Below are positions 1-6,485 of a stretch of 11,364 nt of DNA, one piece after another (position 1 is the stretch's first letter; each line of letters starts with the position of its first letter). Source of the stretch: Acidobacteriaceae bacterium (lineage in GTDB: Bacteria; Acidobacteriota; Terriglobia; Terriglobales; Acidobacteriaceae); NCBI GenBank assembly GCA_003165855.1, contig PMXH01000610.1, positions 1-11,364 on the forward strand, written 5' to 3'. Under the pieces are notes generated by a model that had not been told where the DNA came from, searched no databases, and saw nothing but the letters and a program-made list of their open reading frames with translations. The position numbers and the translations under genes were made by a program.

Positions 1-654
1 GGCATGACCTGCTTTTCCTCCAAGTGGATTCTCTCTCATTCCACCTGGTACAAATTTCGCCGGTCAGGTCAGAAGTTTGCCGAGGCGGTGGAGGGATTTC
101 TCACCTGGGAGCAGATTCGCGAGTACCTTCACCAAGGACCAATTCAGCGGGAGCCAAGTCGTCGCACTACCTTGGAGTCCATCACCCGCTCGGTGCGGAT
201 TGTGGGCGGTATTCTGCAAAGCCTTGGGAAAGAGACCAAGGGCGTCGGGGGAATCCTCGTTCGCGCCGGCGGTGCGCTGTGGTGGTTGGTGCAAGCGGCT
301 ATACCAGAGGGCCTTACCGGGCATTTCGCCGGAAAGATCTTTGCCTCTTTCTTCTGGTTTGCAATCGTCATGATCATCGGGGGCACGTTCTTCAACCAAG
401 CGGTGCAATCAGTGGGTCTGAAGCTGTTATTCTTCACAACCTTGCTTTGGCTCGTCAAGGACGCATTTCAGCGTTACATCCAAGGGGGCAGGCGTGCGCT
501 CAGAATTACCGCTGTGTGGGCTGTCTTGGCTCTCCTGATCGGCGTCGGAGCATGGGCCTCGCTGCAGAAATTACAACGTTCTGAGCCCCCCGAAAAAGCC
601 TACCAATACGTACACGATCTGTGGTGTGGGTGCAAGACGCCGAACTCAAAATAG
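1..654 (+). CDS. Unrecognised membrane protein, C-terminal part (5' end cut by window edge)
   Basis: The reading frame is open back to the first base, so the ATG at position 4 may be an internal methionine and the protein may extend left of the window; no ribosome binding site can be seen. Numbering from that ATG gives 216 residues. The first 100 or so are soluble and basic (WYKFRRSGQKF near residues 15-25). Three hydrophobic stretches follow, around 112-130 (FASFFWFAIVMIIGG), 137-152 (LLFFTTLLWLV) and 168-184 (VWAVLALLIGVGAW), consistent with membrane segments. The tail ends in a short cysteine-containing motif (LWCGC). I do not recognise the family and assign no function. It points toward the minus-strand isomerase gene, so it is probably not part of the sugar locus. 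The coding call rests on length, the hydrophobic pattern and lack of a better frame. Confidence 0.6.
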   Translation, partial: GMTCFSSKWILSHSTWYKFRRSGQKFAEAVEGFLTWEQIREYLHQGPIQREPSRRTTLESITRSVRIVGGILQSLGKETKGVGGILVRAGGALWWLVQAAIPEGLTGHFAGKIFASFFWFAIVMIIGGTFFNQAVQSVGLKLLFFTTLLWLVKDAFQRYIQGGRRALRITAVWAVLALLIGVGAWASLQKLQRSEPPEKAYQYVHDLWCGCKTPNSK

Positions 655-657
655 AGA

Positions 658-682
658 CCTCGTTGACCCACAGCTCACGAGG
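658..682. repeat. Inverted repeat / hairpin in convergent intergenic region
   Basis: CCTCG (658-662) pairs with CGAGG (678-682). With T663 bulged, TGA (664-666) pairs with TCA (675-677), leaving an 8-nt loop. It lies four bases after the stop codon of the left-hand gene. No T-run follows on the plus strand. Read on the minus strand, the stem is followed a few bases later by CTATTTTG, so it could weakly terminate the isomerase transcript. This is a candidate terminator only. Confidence 0.3.
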
Positions 683-728
683 CGCACGCTATGTCGGTTA
701 CCATCGCGCGCGCCTGAAACAGTTCCCG

Positions 729-744
729 CAACGGACGTCCGTTG
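729..744. repeat. Perfect 16-bp palindrome between convergent genes
   Basis: CAACGGACGTCCGTTG is its own reverse complement. It lies 43 bp beyond the stop codon of the minus-strand isomerase gene. The left arm CAACGG could also pair with a second CCGTTG at 764-769. There is no T-tract on either side, so a classical intrinsic terminator is not supported. It could be a bidirectional stem or a site for a dimeric DNA-binding protein. Confidence 0.4.
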
Positions 745-786
745 GGAGGTTTGAATTTACTGACCGTTGGGTTGTGCGTGCAGCTG

Positions 787-1719
787 TTAACGGCGTCTAA
801 AGGCCCGCAGGGCCATTTCACGCGCGGAGCGCAACTGCGCAACCGCATCGCCGCTGGGATGAAACTCCATCGCAACCACCCCGGTGTAATTCAACTCGGC
901 CAATTTGCGAAAAATGTTTTGGTAGTTGATTTCGCCCGTTCCCGGCTCGTGACGGCCTGGAACGTCAGCGATGTGCACGAGTCCCAGATGCGGGATGCTC
1001 TTCTCTAGCTTCTCGATGAGATTTCCCGCGGCGATCTGCTCATGGTAAAGATCGTAGAGCAAACGCACTTGCGGGTGGCCGGTCGCTTCCACAATCTCAA
1101 GAGCTTCAGAGATTCCCGTCAAAAAGTATCGCGGATTTTCCTCAGGGTCAATGGTCTCGAGCAACAACCGCACTGGCTCGCCGTTGATCGATTTACCCTG
1201 CACTAGATCGGCGGCGCCTTTAAGCGTGTCGATGCAACATTGATGTTGCACTTCGCGAGGCATTTCCTGAACCTGGTCGCCAGAGAGCAAAATCAGGTTC
1301 GGACAATCGATTTGCTCCATGATCGGCAGCACATGCCTTATTTCGTCGAGCAGAGGCTGCCGATGACCTGGGATGCTTACGCCGTGCTTCAACCCGGCCG
1401 TACAGTCGAAGTTGATGCCGAACTGCTTGCGCATGGCGTTAACTCGCCGGAAATCCGCGTCCGTCCACCCGTCGTATTCACCCACCAATTCCACATTCCT
1501 ATAGCCTGCCTCCGCCACTTTTTCCAGGCGCTGTTCGAAAGGGAGGTTGGTGAAAACAGTCCACAGCATGACCGACAGCTTAAAAGGCACTCCGGTCTTC
1601 TCACTCTCGTTTGCCGCCAATGCTGGCCCTTCACCGACCAACTTGGAAATGTGACCCACCCCATAAGCCCCCGCTACCGTTCCAGCAACGGTTTGAACAA
1701 ATGCTCGTCGATTCATCAT
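787..1719 (-). CDS. hyi: Tat-exported hydroxypyruvate isomerase-like TIM-barrel protein
   Basis: This is a sugar isomerase/epimerase-fold protein (xylose isomerase-like TIM barrel) of the Hyi type; cytosolic members interconvert hydroxypyruvate and tartronate semialdehyde. The 310 residues begin with a twin-arginine signal (NRRAFVQ at 3-9, then a hydrophobic alanine/glycine stretch to about 20), so export to the periplasm is likely. The family signature is clear: LLLETIDPEEN (E188), LYDLYHEQ (D223, H226), HIADVPGRHEPGTGEINY (from H249) and MEFHP (E285). E188, D223, H249 and E285 match the usual metal-site positions, with His where Hyi often has Gln. Two ATGs are adjacent; AAGG at 1723-1726 is 3 nt from the first and 6 nt from the second, so a start at 1716 is at least as likely. 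It is transcribed divergently from the GH2 gene. The native substrate may not be hydroxypyruvate, because an exported copy would meet sugars outside the cytoplasm. Family assignment is strong, exact reaction uncertain. Confidence 0.9.
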   Translation of the reverse strand: MMNRRAFVQTVAGTVAGAYGVGHISKLVGEGPALAANESEKTGVPFKLSVMLWTVFTNLPFEQRLEKVAEAGYRNVELVGEYDGWTDADFRRVNAMRKQFGINFDCTAGLKHGVSIPGHRQPLLDEIRHVLPIMEQIDCPNLILLSGDQVQEMPREVQHQCCIDTLKGAADLVQGKSINGEPVRLLLETIDPEENPRYFLTGISEALEIVEATGHPQVRLLYDLYHEQIAAGNLIEKLEKSIPHLGLVHIADVPGRHEPGTGEINYQNIFRKLAELNYTGVVAMEFHPSGDAVAQLRSAREMALRAFRRR

Positions 1720-1722
1720 TCA

Positions 1723-1726
1723 CCTT
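1723..1726 (-). promoter_or_regulatory. Ribosome binding site of the isomerase gene
   Basis: Read on the minus strand the sequence before the start is AAGGTGA followed by ATGATG. AAGG lies 3 nt from the first ATG (1719) and 6 nt from the second (1716), which favours the second as the main start. Either choice keeps the Tat motif. Confidence 0.5.
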
Positions 1727-1782
1727 AACGACGCGTCCGGAAACTCAGTCGCTTCTCCTAGTGACTGCGTGAAATTAACACA

Positions 1783-1796
1783 ACTCGCATGCGAGT
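1783..1796. promoter_or_regulatory. 14-bp perfect palindrome, candidate operator
   Basis: ACTCGCATGCGAGT is fully self-complementary. It lies 63 bp before the isomerase start and 132 bp before the GH2 start, in the shared divergent promoter region, where a dimeric repressor or activator could act on both genes. No regulator family can be assigned from the motif. Confidence 0.4.
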
Positions 1797-1805
1797 GGCA
1801 GCCGA

Positions 1806-1820
1806 TCGAAGAAACTTCGA
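1806..1820. repeat. 6-bp inverted repeat, 3-nt loop
   Basis: TCGAAG (1806-1811), AAA, then CTTCGA (1815-1820) form a perfect inverted repeat, the second of four in the divergent intergenic region. It could be a small hairpin in a leader RNA or a protein site. Confidence 0.35.
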
Positions 1821-1823
1821 CAC

Positions 1824-1839
1824 TCCTCCTTATGGAGGA
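1824..1839. repeat. 6-bp inverted repeat, 4-nt loop
   Basis: TCCTCC (1824-1829), TTAT, then GGAGGA (1834-1839) pair perfectly. The GGAGGA arm looks like a Shine-Dalgarno on the plus strand, but no start codon with a meaningful frame follows; the GH2 start is 89 bp away. The arrangement is therefore better read as a hairpin or binding site than as a translation signal. Confidence 0.35.
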
Positions 1840-1883
1840 TGCGGAAGTAACCCGCTTGCACTTAGAATTAGTGATTTGTTTCC

Positions 1884-1899
1884 GCAGCAGGTTAGCTGC
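1884..1899. repeat. 5-bp inverted repeat, 6-nt loop
   Basis: GCAGC (1884-1888), AGGTTA, then GCTGC (1895-1899). This is the weakest of the four inverted repeats in the divergent region and the closest to the GH2 start. It may be chance. Confidence 0.25.
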
Positions 1900-1928
1900 C
1901 CACACTTCGAGGTTGACGCATAGCAATC

Positions 1929-4250
1929 ATGGAAAGAAGAGAGTTCATAAAGAAAACCGGCACTCTGGTAGCCGGAATCGTAGCGGAGAGCGCGTTTCCG
2001 AAGGCTCCTAGTCCGCGTCCCCTGCCGGTTGCGAGCGGACGCCTTGTCCTTCCGATGAGCCGGAACTGGTTGTTCAGCCGCTCCGCGATTGCTGAGGCGC
2101 GCGCAAGGGACTTTGACGATTCCAAATTCGAACCTGTGGTGATTCCTCACGCCAATATTCGCGTGCCCTGGCACAGCTTTGACGACAAAGACTACGAATT
2201 TGTTTCGGTCTATCGCCGTCATTTCAGGCTTCCCCGAGAAGCGCGCGGACGGCACGTTTTCGTCGATTTCGAAGGGGTGATGACGGCCTCAACGGTTTGG
2301 CTCAATGGAACTCGCCTAGGCGAGTACAAAGGCGGATACACGCCTTTCTCTTTCGACCTGACGCCGCATCTCGAATTTGACGGCGACAATGTGCTGACCG
2401 TTGAGGTTGATTCCACCGAACGTGCGGACATCCCACCTTTCGGAAATCAGATCGACTACCTCACCTTCGGCGGTATCTACCGTGAAGTTGCGCTGCGCAT
2501 CGTTCCCGCAACCTTCATTGAAAATATCTTCGCGAAAACAAAGGATGCGCTCACTCCAAAACGCAGCCTTGAGGTGGAGTGTTTCCTGCAGCGTCTGGAG
2601 CCCTCACGCGACGCGCTTTCGCTTGAAGTCACGCTGCGCGATGGCGACCGTGCGCTCGCCACAGCTACGCAGCGAGTCGGGCCGCCTGCAGCCTCAGATA
2701 TTCCTGCCCCGTACTCGGTGCGCCTGGAAAGTCTTGGTCCGATTGTGCTGTGGGATCTGGCGCAGCCAAAGCTCTACTCTGTGCATGTTCGGTTGCTGAA
2801 TGGACCGAACGTGGTCGATGAGGATTCCCGCACTATCGGTTTTCGTGAGGCGCGCTTTACCAAACATGGCTTCGAACTAAACGGCAAGGTCGCCAAGCTG
2901 CGTGGGCTCGATCGTCATCAAACGTTTCCGTTTGTGGGCCAAGCCATGCCGGCGCGCGTGCAACGGCGCGACGCACAAATCCTCCGGAACAATTTCAAAT
3001 GCAACATCGTACGCACCTCGCATTATCCGCAATCGCGGCATTTTCTGGACGCTTGCGACGAGGTCGGCCTTCTGGTCCTGGAAGAAATTCCAGGCTGGCA
3101 GCACATTGGCGACGCGGCGTGGAAAGATATTTCCGTGGACAACGTGCGCCGCATGATTCGCCGCGACTGGAACCATCCATCGATCATTCTCTGGGGAGTC
3201 CGTATCAACGAATCCCGCGACGATCACGAGTTCTACACTCGCACCAATGTCCTGGCCCATCAACTCGATCCAACGCGGCAAACGGGAGGCGTCCGGAATT
3301 TCGAGAACTCGGAACTGCTCGAGGACGTGTTTACCGTCAACGATTTCGGATTTCCGCTCCGAGCGCCCAACCATCCCCTGTACCTCAATACGGAATTCAT
3401 TGGCCACACGTATCCGACCAAGAGCTTCGACAACACGGAACGACTTACGGAGCACACTCTGCGCCACGCTCGCGTCCACAACCAGCTTGCATCGAATCCT
3501 CAATACGCCGGCGGCATTGGATGGTGTGCCTTCGACTACAACACGCATTTCGATTTCGGTTCCGGCGACCGGATCTGTTACCACGGCGTTGCCGACATCT
3601 TCCGCGAGCCCAAGCCTGCCGCGGGTTTCTACAAATCGCAGTGCGATCCCGAAGAAGAAATTGTGCTGGAGCCCGCCTTCCGCTGGGCACGCGGCGATGA
3701 ATCGATCGGATTCAGCACCGCCGTAGTCTGCTCCAACTGCGACCATCTCAAGTTTTATATCGATGACAAGCTGATTGCGGAGGTAGATCCCGACCGAAAC
3801 GAGTTTGGCAACCTTCGACATCCGCCATTCGTTCTTCACACACGGCCGTTCCGCGATGCCTGGGGAGACCTTCGGATCGAGGGATACATTCAAGGCAAGC
3901 AAGTGATCGTGAAACAACGCTCGGGCAAAGGGATTGATCAGCAATTTTCGGTCTTACCCGACGACACGAAGCTCGTTGCCGACGGCGCCGATACTACCCG
4001 TGTCGTCCTCCGCGTCACCGACGAGTTCGGTGCGATCCGCTCTTTCGCCAACGATGCCATTCAGTTGGCCGTTGAAGGCCCCGCCGAAATTGTCGGCGAC
4101 AATTCTTTTGCCCTGGTAGGTGGGACCGGCGCTGTGTGGTTACGAGCAAAGGAACAAGCGGGAAGAGTGACGCTGACGGCTTCACATCCGATTCTTGGTA
4201 AACGACAGGTTGATTTCGAGATTGCCGCTGCGCCGTCGGAAGCTGTATAG
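1929..4250 (+). CDS. Tat-exported glycoside hydrolase family 2 (beta-galactosidase/glucuronidase-like)
   Basis: A retaining beta-glycosidase of GH2, 773 residues. A Tat signal (RREFIKK at 3-9) fixes the start and indicates export of the folded enzyme, although the Shine-Dalgarno is poor (GAGG at 1909-1912 is 16 nt away). Domains in order: N-terminal sugar-binding jelly roll (about 40-190), Ig-like sandwich (about 195-305), TIM barrel (about 310-560), a DUF4982-like domain (about 585-665) and a C-terminal Ig-like domain of the GH2 C5 type (about 675-765, including LVADGADTTRVVLRV). The acid/base is E428 in LWGVRINES and the nucleophile is E489 in YLNTEFIGH; VRTSHYP (361-367) and GWCAFDYN (531-538) are typical active-site segments. 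It starts a co-directional run, with 34 bp to the next gene. The GVRINES form of the acid/base loop replaces the more usual G-N-E context but keeps N-E. Substrate (galactoside, glucuronide, mannoside or other) cannot be settled here. Confidence 0.95.
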   Translation: MERREFIKKTGTLVAGIVAESAFPKAPSPRPLPVASGRLVLPMSRNWLFSRSAIAEARARDFDDSKFEPVVIPHANIRVPWHSFDDKDYEFVSVYRRHFRLPREARGRHVFVDFEGVMTASTVWLNGTRLGEYKGGYTPFSFDLTPHLEFDGDNVLTVEVDSTERADIPPFGNQIDYLTFGGIYREVALRIVPATFIENIFAKTKDALTPKRSLEVECFLQRLEPSRDALSLEVTLRDGDRALATATQRVGPPAASDIPAPYSVRLESLGPIVLWDLAQPKLYSVHVRLLNGPNVVDEDSRTIGFREARFTKHGFELNGKVAKLRGLDRHQTFPFVGQAMPARVQRRDAQILRNNFKCNIVRTSHYPQSRHFLDACDEVGLLVLEEIPGWQHIGDAAWKDISVDNVRRMIRRDWNHPSIILWGVRINESRDDHEFYTRTNVLAHQLDPTRQTGGVRNFENSELLEDVFTVNDFGFPLRAPNHPLYLNTEFIGHTYPTKSFDNTERLTEHTLRHARVHNQLASNPQYAGGIGWCAFDYNTHFDFGSGDRICYHGVADIFREPKPAAGFYKSQCDPEEEIVLEPAFRWARGDESIGFSTAVVCSNCDHLKFYIDDKLIAEVDPDRNEFGNLRHPPFVLHTRPFRDAWGDLRIEGYIQGKQVIVKQRSGKGIDQQFSVLPDDTKLVADGADTTRVVLRVTDEFGAIRSFANDAIQLAVEGPAEIVGDNSFALVGGTGAVWLRAKEQAGRVTLTASHPILGKRQVDFEIAAAPSEAV

Positions 4251-4270
4251 CTGTCTTCAATCCGATATCC

Positions 4271-4277
4271 AAAAGGA
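4271..4277 (+). promoter_or_regulatory. Ribosome binding site that sets the start of the GH-A glycosidase
   Basis: AAAAGGA followed by a 7-nt spacer leads to the ATG at 4285. The frame is open from an earlier ATG at 4195, inside the GH2 gene, but that would put 30 charged residues before the signal peptide, so 4285 is preferred. Confidence 0.75.
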
Positions 4278-4284
4278 TACGTTG

Positions 4285-6405
4285 ATGAAAATCGGTTGCC
4301 GGATTTATTTGTTCGCGGCATGGTCATTGCTTTTGCCATCTCGAGTGCCCGCTCAGACAGACCCTGCTCTCCGGCCATTCACCGTCGCCCATCGCAAGGC
4401 ACTGCTCGCGTACTCACCAGTTGATGTCTCGTTCCTGCTCGACGCTCCAGCGGGCAAGCACGGATTTGTCCGAGCCCAGAACGCACATCTTGTAACCGGA
4501 GACGGCAAACGCATCCGTTTCTGGGGAGTGAACATCACCGACTGGAGCAAAGGCTCCGTAATGATTCCCTCCAAGGAGGATGCTCCGCTCTGGGCCGCTA
4601 CCCTGGCCCGGTTTGGAGTGAACTGTGTCCGCCTGCAATTTCTCGATCTGCCTACGCCGCGGGGACTGATCGACGGAAAGCGCGATGACACGGGCGCGCT
4701 CGATCCTGAGGCGCTCGACCGCGAAGATTTCTTCATCGCGGAACTGGAGAAACGGGGTATCTACATTAATTTCAATTTGCTGGTCGGTCGCCCATTCAAA
4801 GCCGGCGACGGCGTGCAGGACTACCAGAAAATCCACGAGGGCGCCAAGGGAATTAGTTTGTACGATCCGCGCATTATCGAGCTTCAAAAGGAGTATGCGA
4901 AACAACTGCTGGCTCATTACAATCCGTACACCAGAATCGAATACCGCAATGACCCAGCGGTTGCGATGGTCGAAATCAACAACGAAAACGCTCTGTGGGT
5001 CGGCGCTCACGGCCCCACGCCTTATTACGACCACGAACTTGGCGACCTCTACAATGCCTGGCTCAAGAAAAATCTCAAAGCAGAGGAGCTCAAGAAGTTG
5101 AAGGAAGTCGCCGGGATCTCCGGGGATGATCCCGTTCCTCTGCTGCAAGGCAGGAAGGAAATCGAGACCGCCCCGAAGCCGCGACTTTACGCGGAGTCCC
5201 GCTTCTTTCTCGACACTCAGCGCGGCTACTGGGAAGACATGCGCGACTATCTGACAAAAACTCTCGGGGTGAAGTCGCTGATTATGACCACTGCCGATCA
5301 CGGTCACACCAGCAGCGGCTATCCTTTGCTGCTCGCAACCTCATCGTTTGACAGCAACGACGGTCACACCTACTGGCAGCACGACTGGGAAAACAAGATC
5401 AAGGCCCCCATGGTGAACGACCCATTCAATTCGACCGTGGTCGAGCTGTCCCGCACGCCTGTTGCCGGCAGACCTTATACCGTGAGTGAAGTGAACAATC
5501 CCTTTCCCAACGATTGGGCGAGCGAAGGCATTCCGATTCTCGCCGCGTACGCCGATTTCCAGGATTGGGACGCCATCATTTGGTATACGTTCGAGCCCAA
5601 GGCATCGCCCGACTGGAAGCCTTATATCGGCGACGCGTTTGACATTTCGCTCGATCCGGTCAAAATGCCGCAGCTTGCTGCGGGAGCCCTAATGTTCTTA
5701 CGGGCGGACGTAAGCCCCTCCAACTCCACCGTTCTGCGTTCCTACACACACGACCAAGTGTTTGACAGTGCGCTACTGATACCGGCGACAGACCGCCCTT
5801 ACTTTACGCTCGGATTTTCGCTCGCAATACCACTGGAACACGAGTCGCGTATCGAATCGCTGGATGGTGCGCCAGTGCCTCCTTTTGCGGCGCCCAAGGC
5901 CACAAATCCAATTGTTTCCGATACCAATCAGTTGGCCTGGTACAACTCGTCTGCAATGACTGGCCTGGTGACCGTGGACACTCCGCGGTCTCAGGCGCTG
6001 ATTGGATTTGTGAAGGCGAATGGCAAGTCCGTCACCAATCTGGCGGCAGACGTGGAGAACCGATTCTGCACGATTTGGATAACGTCGCTCGAATCGCAAC
6101 CGATTTCTCGGGCTTCCAGATTGTTGTTGACGCTCGGGTCACGCGTTGAAAACGAAGGCATGCGGTGGAACGACCGGCGCAGCAACCTCGCAGAATGGGG
6201 TGGGTCGCCTACGCTGATTGAGCCGGTTGTCGGCCAAATCCGTCTGCGAAGTCTGGATCATGCCAAGATGGTCTCCGCTCAAGCCTTGGACGGTTCTGGG
6301 CAGCCCATGGGCGAACCGATTCACGCCGAGAAGAAAGCTGAAGGATGGGATATTCCCTTAGGAAAGATTGTTACGACTTGGTACGAACTAACAGTAACGC
6401 GCTGA
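4285..6405 (+). CDS. Secreted putative clan GH-A glycoside hydrolase (cellulase-like), exact family unknown
   Basis: The 706-residue protein starts with a Sec-type signal peptide (LFAAWSLLLPSRVPAQ, cut probably near residue 24). The TIM-barrel portion runs from about 60 to 475: FWGVNITDW at 79-87, RFGVNCVRLQFLD at 109-121, an N-E pair in VEINNENALW (E234, predicted acid/base) and SEVNNPFPNDW (E402, predicted nucleophile), followed by IIWYTFEP (431-438) with the aromatic residue expected after the last strand. The order and about 170-residue spacing of the two glutamates fit retaining clan GH-A enzymes such as GH5. The C-terminal part (about 540-706) is rich in beta-strand patterns and is probably an accessory sandwich. 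It is 34 bp after the GH2 gene and likely cotranscribed with it. I do not recognise a numbered CAZy family. Hydrolase clan is moderately certain, substrate unknown. Confidence 0.85.
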   Translation: MKIGCRIYLFAAWSLLLPSRVPAQTDPALRPFTVAHRKALLAYSPVDVSFLLDAPAGKHGFVRAQNAHLVTGDGKRIRFWGVNITDWSKGSVMIPSKEDAPLWAATLARFGVNCVRLQFLDLPTPRGLIDGKRDDTGALDPEALDREDFFIAELEKRGIYINFNLLVGRPFKAGDGVQDYQKIHEGAKGISLYDPRIIELQKEYAKQLLAHYNPYTRIEYRNDPAVAMVEINNENALWVGAHGPTPYYDHELGDLYNAWLKKNLKAEELKKLKEVAGISGDDPVPLLQGRKEIETAPKPRLYAESRFFLDTQRGYWEDMRDYLTKTLGVKSLIMTTADHGHTSSGYPLLLATSSFDSNDGHTYWQHDWENKIKAPMVNDPFNSTVVELSRTPVAGRPYTVSEVNNPFPNDWASEGIPILAAYADFQDWDAIIWYTFEPKASPDWKPYIGDAFDISLDPVKMPQLAAGALMFLRADVSPSNSTVLRSYTHDQVFDSALLIPATDRPYFTLGFSLAIPLEHESRIESLDGAPVPPFAAPKATNPIVSDTNQLAWYNSSAMTGLVTVDTPRSQALIGFVKANGKSVTNLAADVENRFCTIWITSLESQPISRASRLLLTLGSRVENEGMRWNDRRSNLAEWGGSPTLIEPVVGQIRLRSLDHAKMVSAQALDGSGQPMGEPIHAEKKAEGWDIPLGKIVTTWYELTVTR

Positions 6406-6406
6406 C

Positions 6407-6482
6407 AGTCTGGGCGGCGGCCTCGATATCGCGGAAATTTATTGCCAGACTATATCGTGCTAGCAATGTGATACCGCGATAT
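6407..6482 (+). promoter_or_regulatory. Interleaved inverted repeats before the histidine kinase gene
   Basis: Two perfect inverted repeats interlock in the 78-bp gap. AGTCTGG (6407-6413) pairs with CCAGACT (6445-6451), and ATATCGCGG (6426-6434) pairs with CCGCGATAT (6474-6482). As RNA the order would allow a pseudoknot; as DNA the 9-bp arms, 48 bp apart centre to centre, could be paired binding sites for one regulator. The downstream arm overlaps the TATAAT at 6480-6485. Confidence 0.4.
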
Positions 6483-6485
6483 AAT
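6480..6485 (+). promoter_or_regulatory. Candidate -10 box (TATAAT) for the kinase-regulator pair
   Basis: A perfect TATAAT overlaps the first candidate ATG of the kinase (6484). Seventeen bases upstream is GTGCTA (6457-6462), only a 3/6 match to TTGACA. If used, transcription would begin near 6492 and translation would have to start at the second ATG (6511), which has AAGG at 6496-6499. This would give the sensor and regulator their own promoter inside the run of genes. Confidence 0.35.

Noticed and set aside
1240-1728. Plus-strand frame of 162 codons opposite the isomerase gene
   Set aside because: The minus strand encodes a complete Hyi signature with a Tat signal; the plus frame has no recognisable features.
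1770-1782. CRP-like site GTGAAATTAACAC in the divergent region
   Set aside because: Only three bases on each side are symmetric (GTG/CAC) and the spacing differs from the TGTGA-N6-TCACA consensus.
1863-1868. TAGAAT as a -10 box for the GH2 gene
   Set aside because: The hexamer is 5/6, but no acceptable -35 is found at 16-18 bp; not strong enough to annotate.
2877-3944. Long minus-strand frame (355 codons) opposite the GH2 barrel
   Set aside because: It lies wholly antisense to strongly recognisable GH2 catalytic sequence and shows no domain or motif of its own; long antisense frames are expected at this GC content.
4414-5307. Minus-strand frame of 297 codons opposite the GH-A glycosidase
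   Set aside because: It is antisense to the signal-peptide and barrel region of a clear gene, with no recognisable motif and no supporting ribosome binding site.
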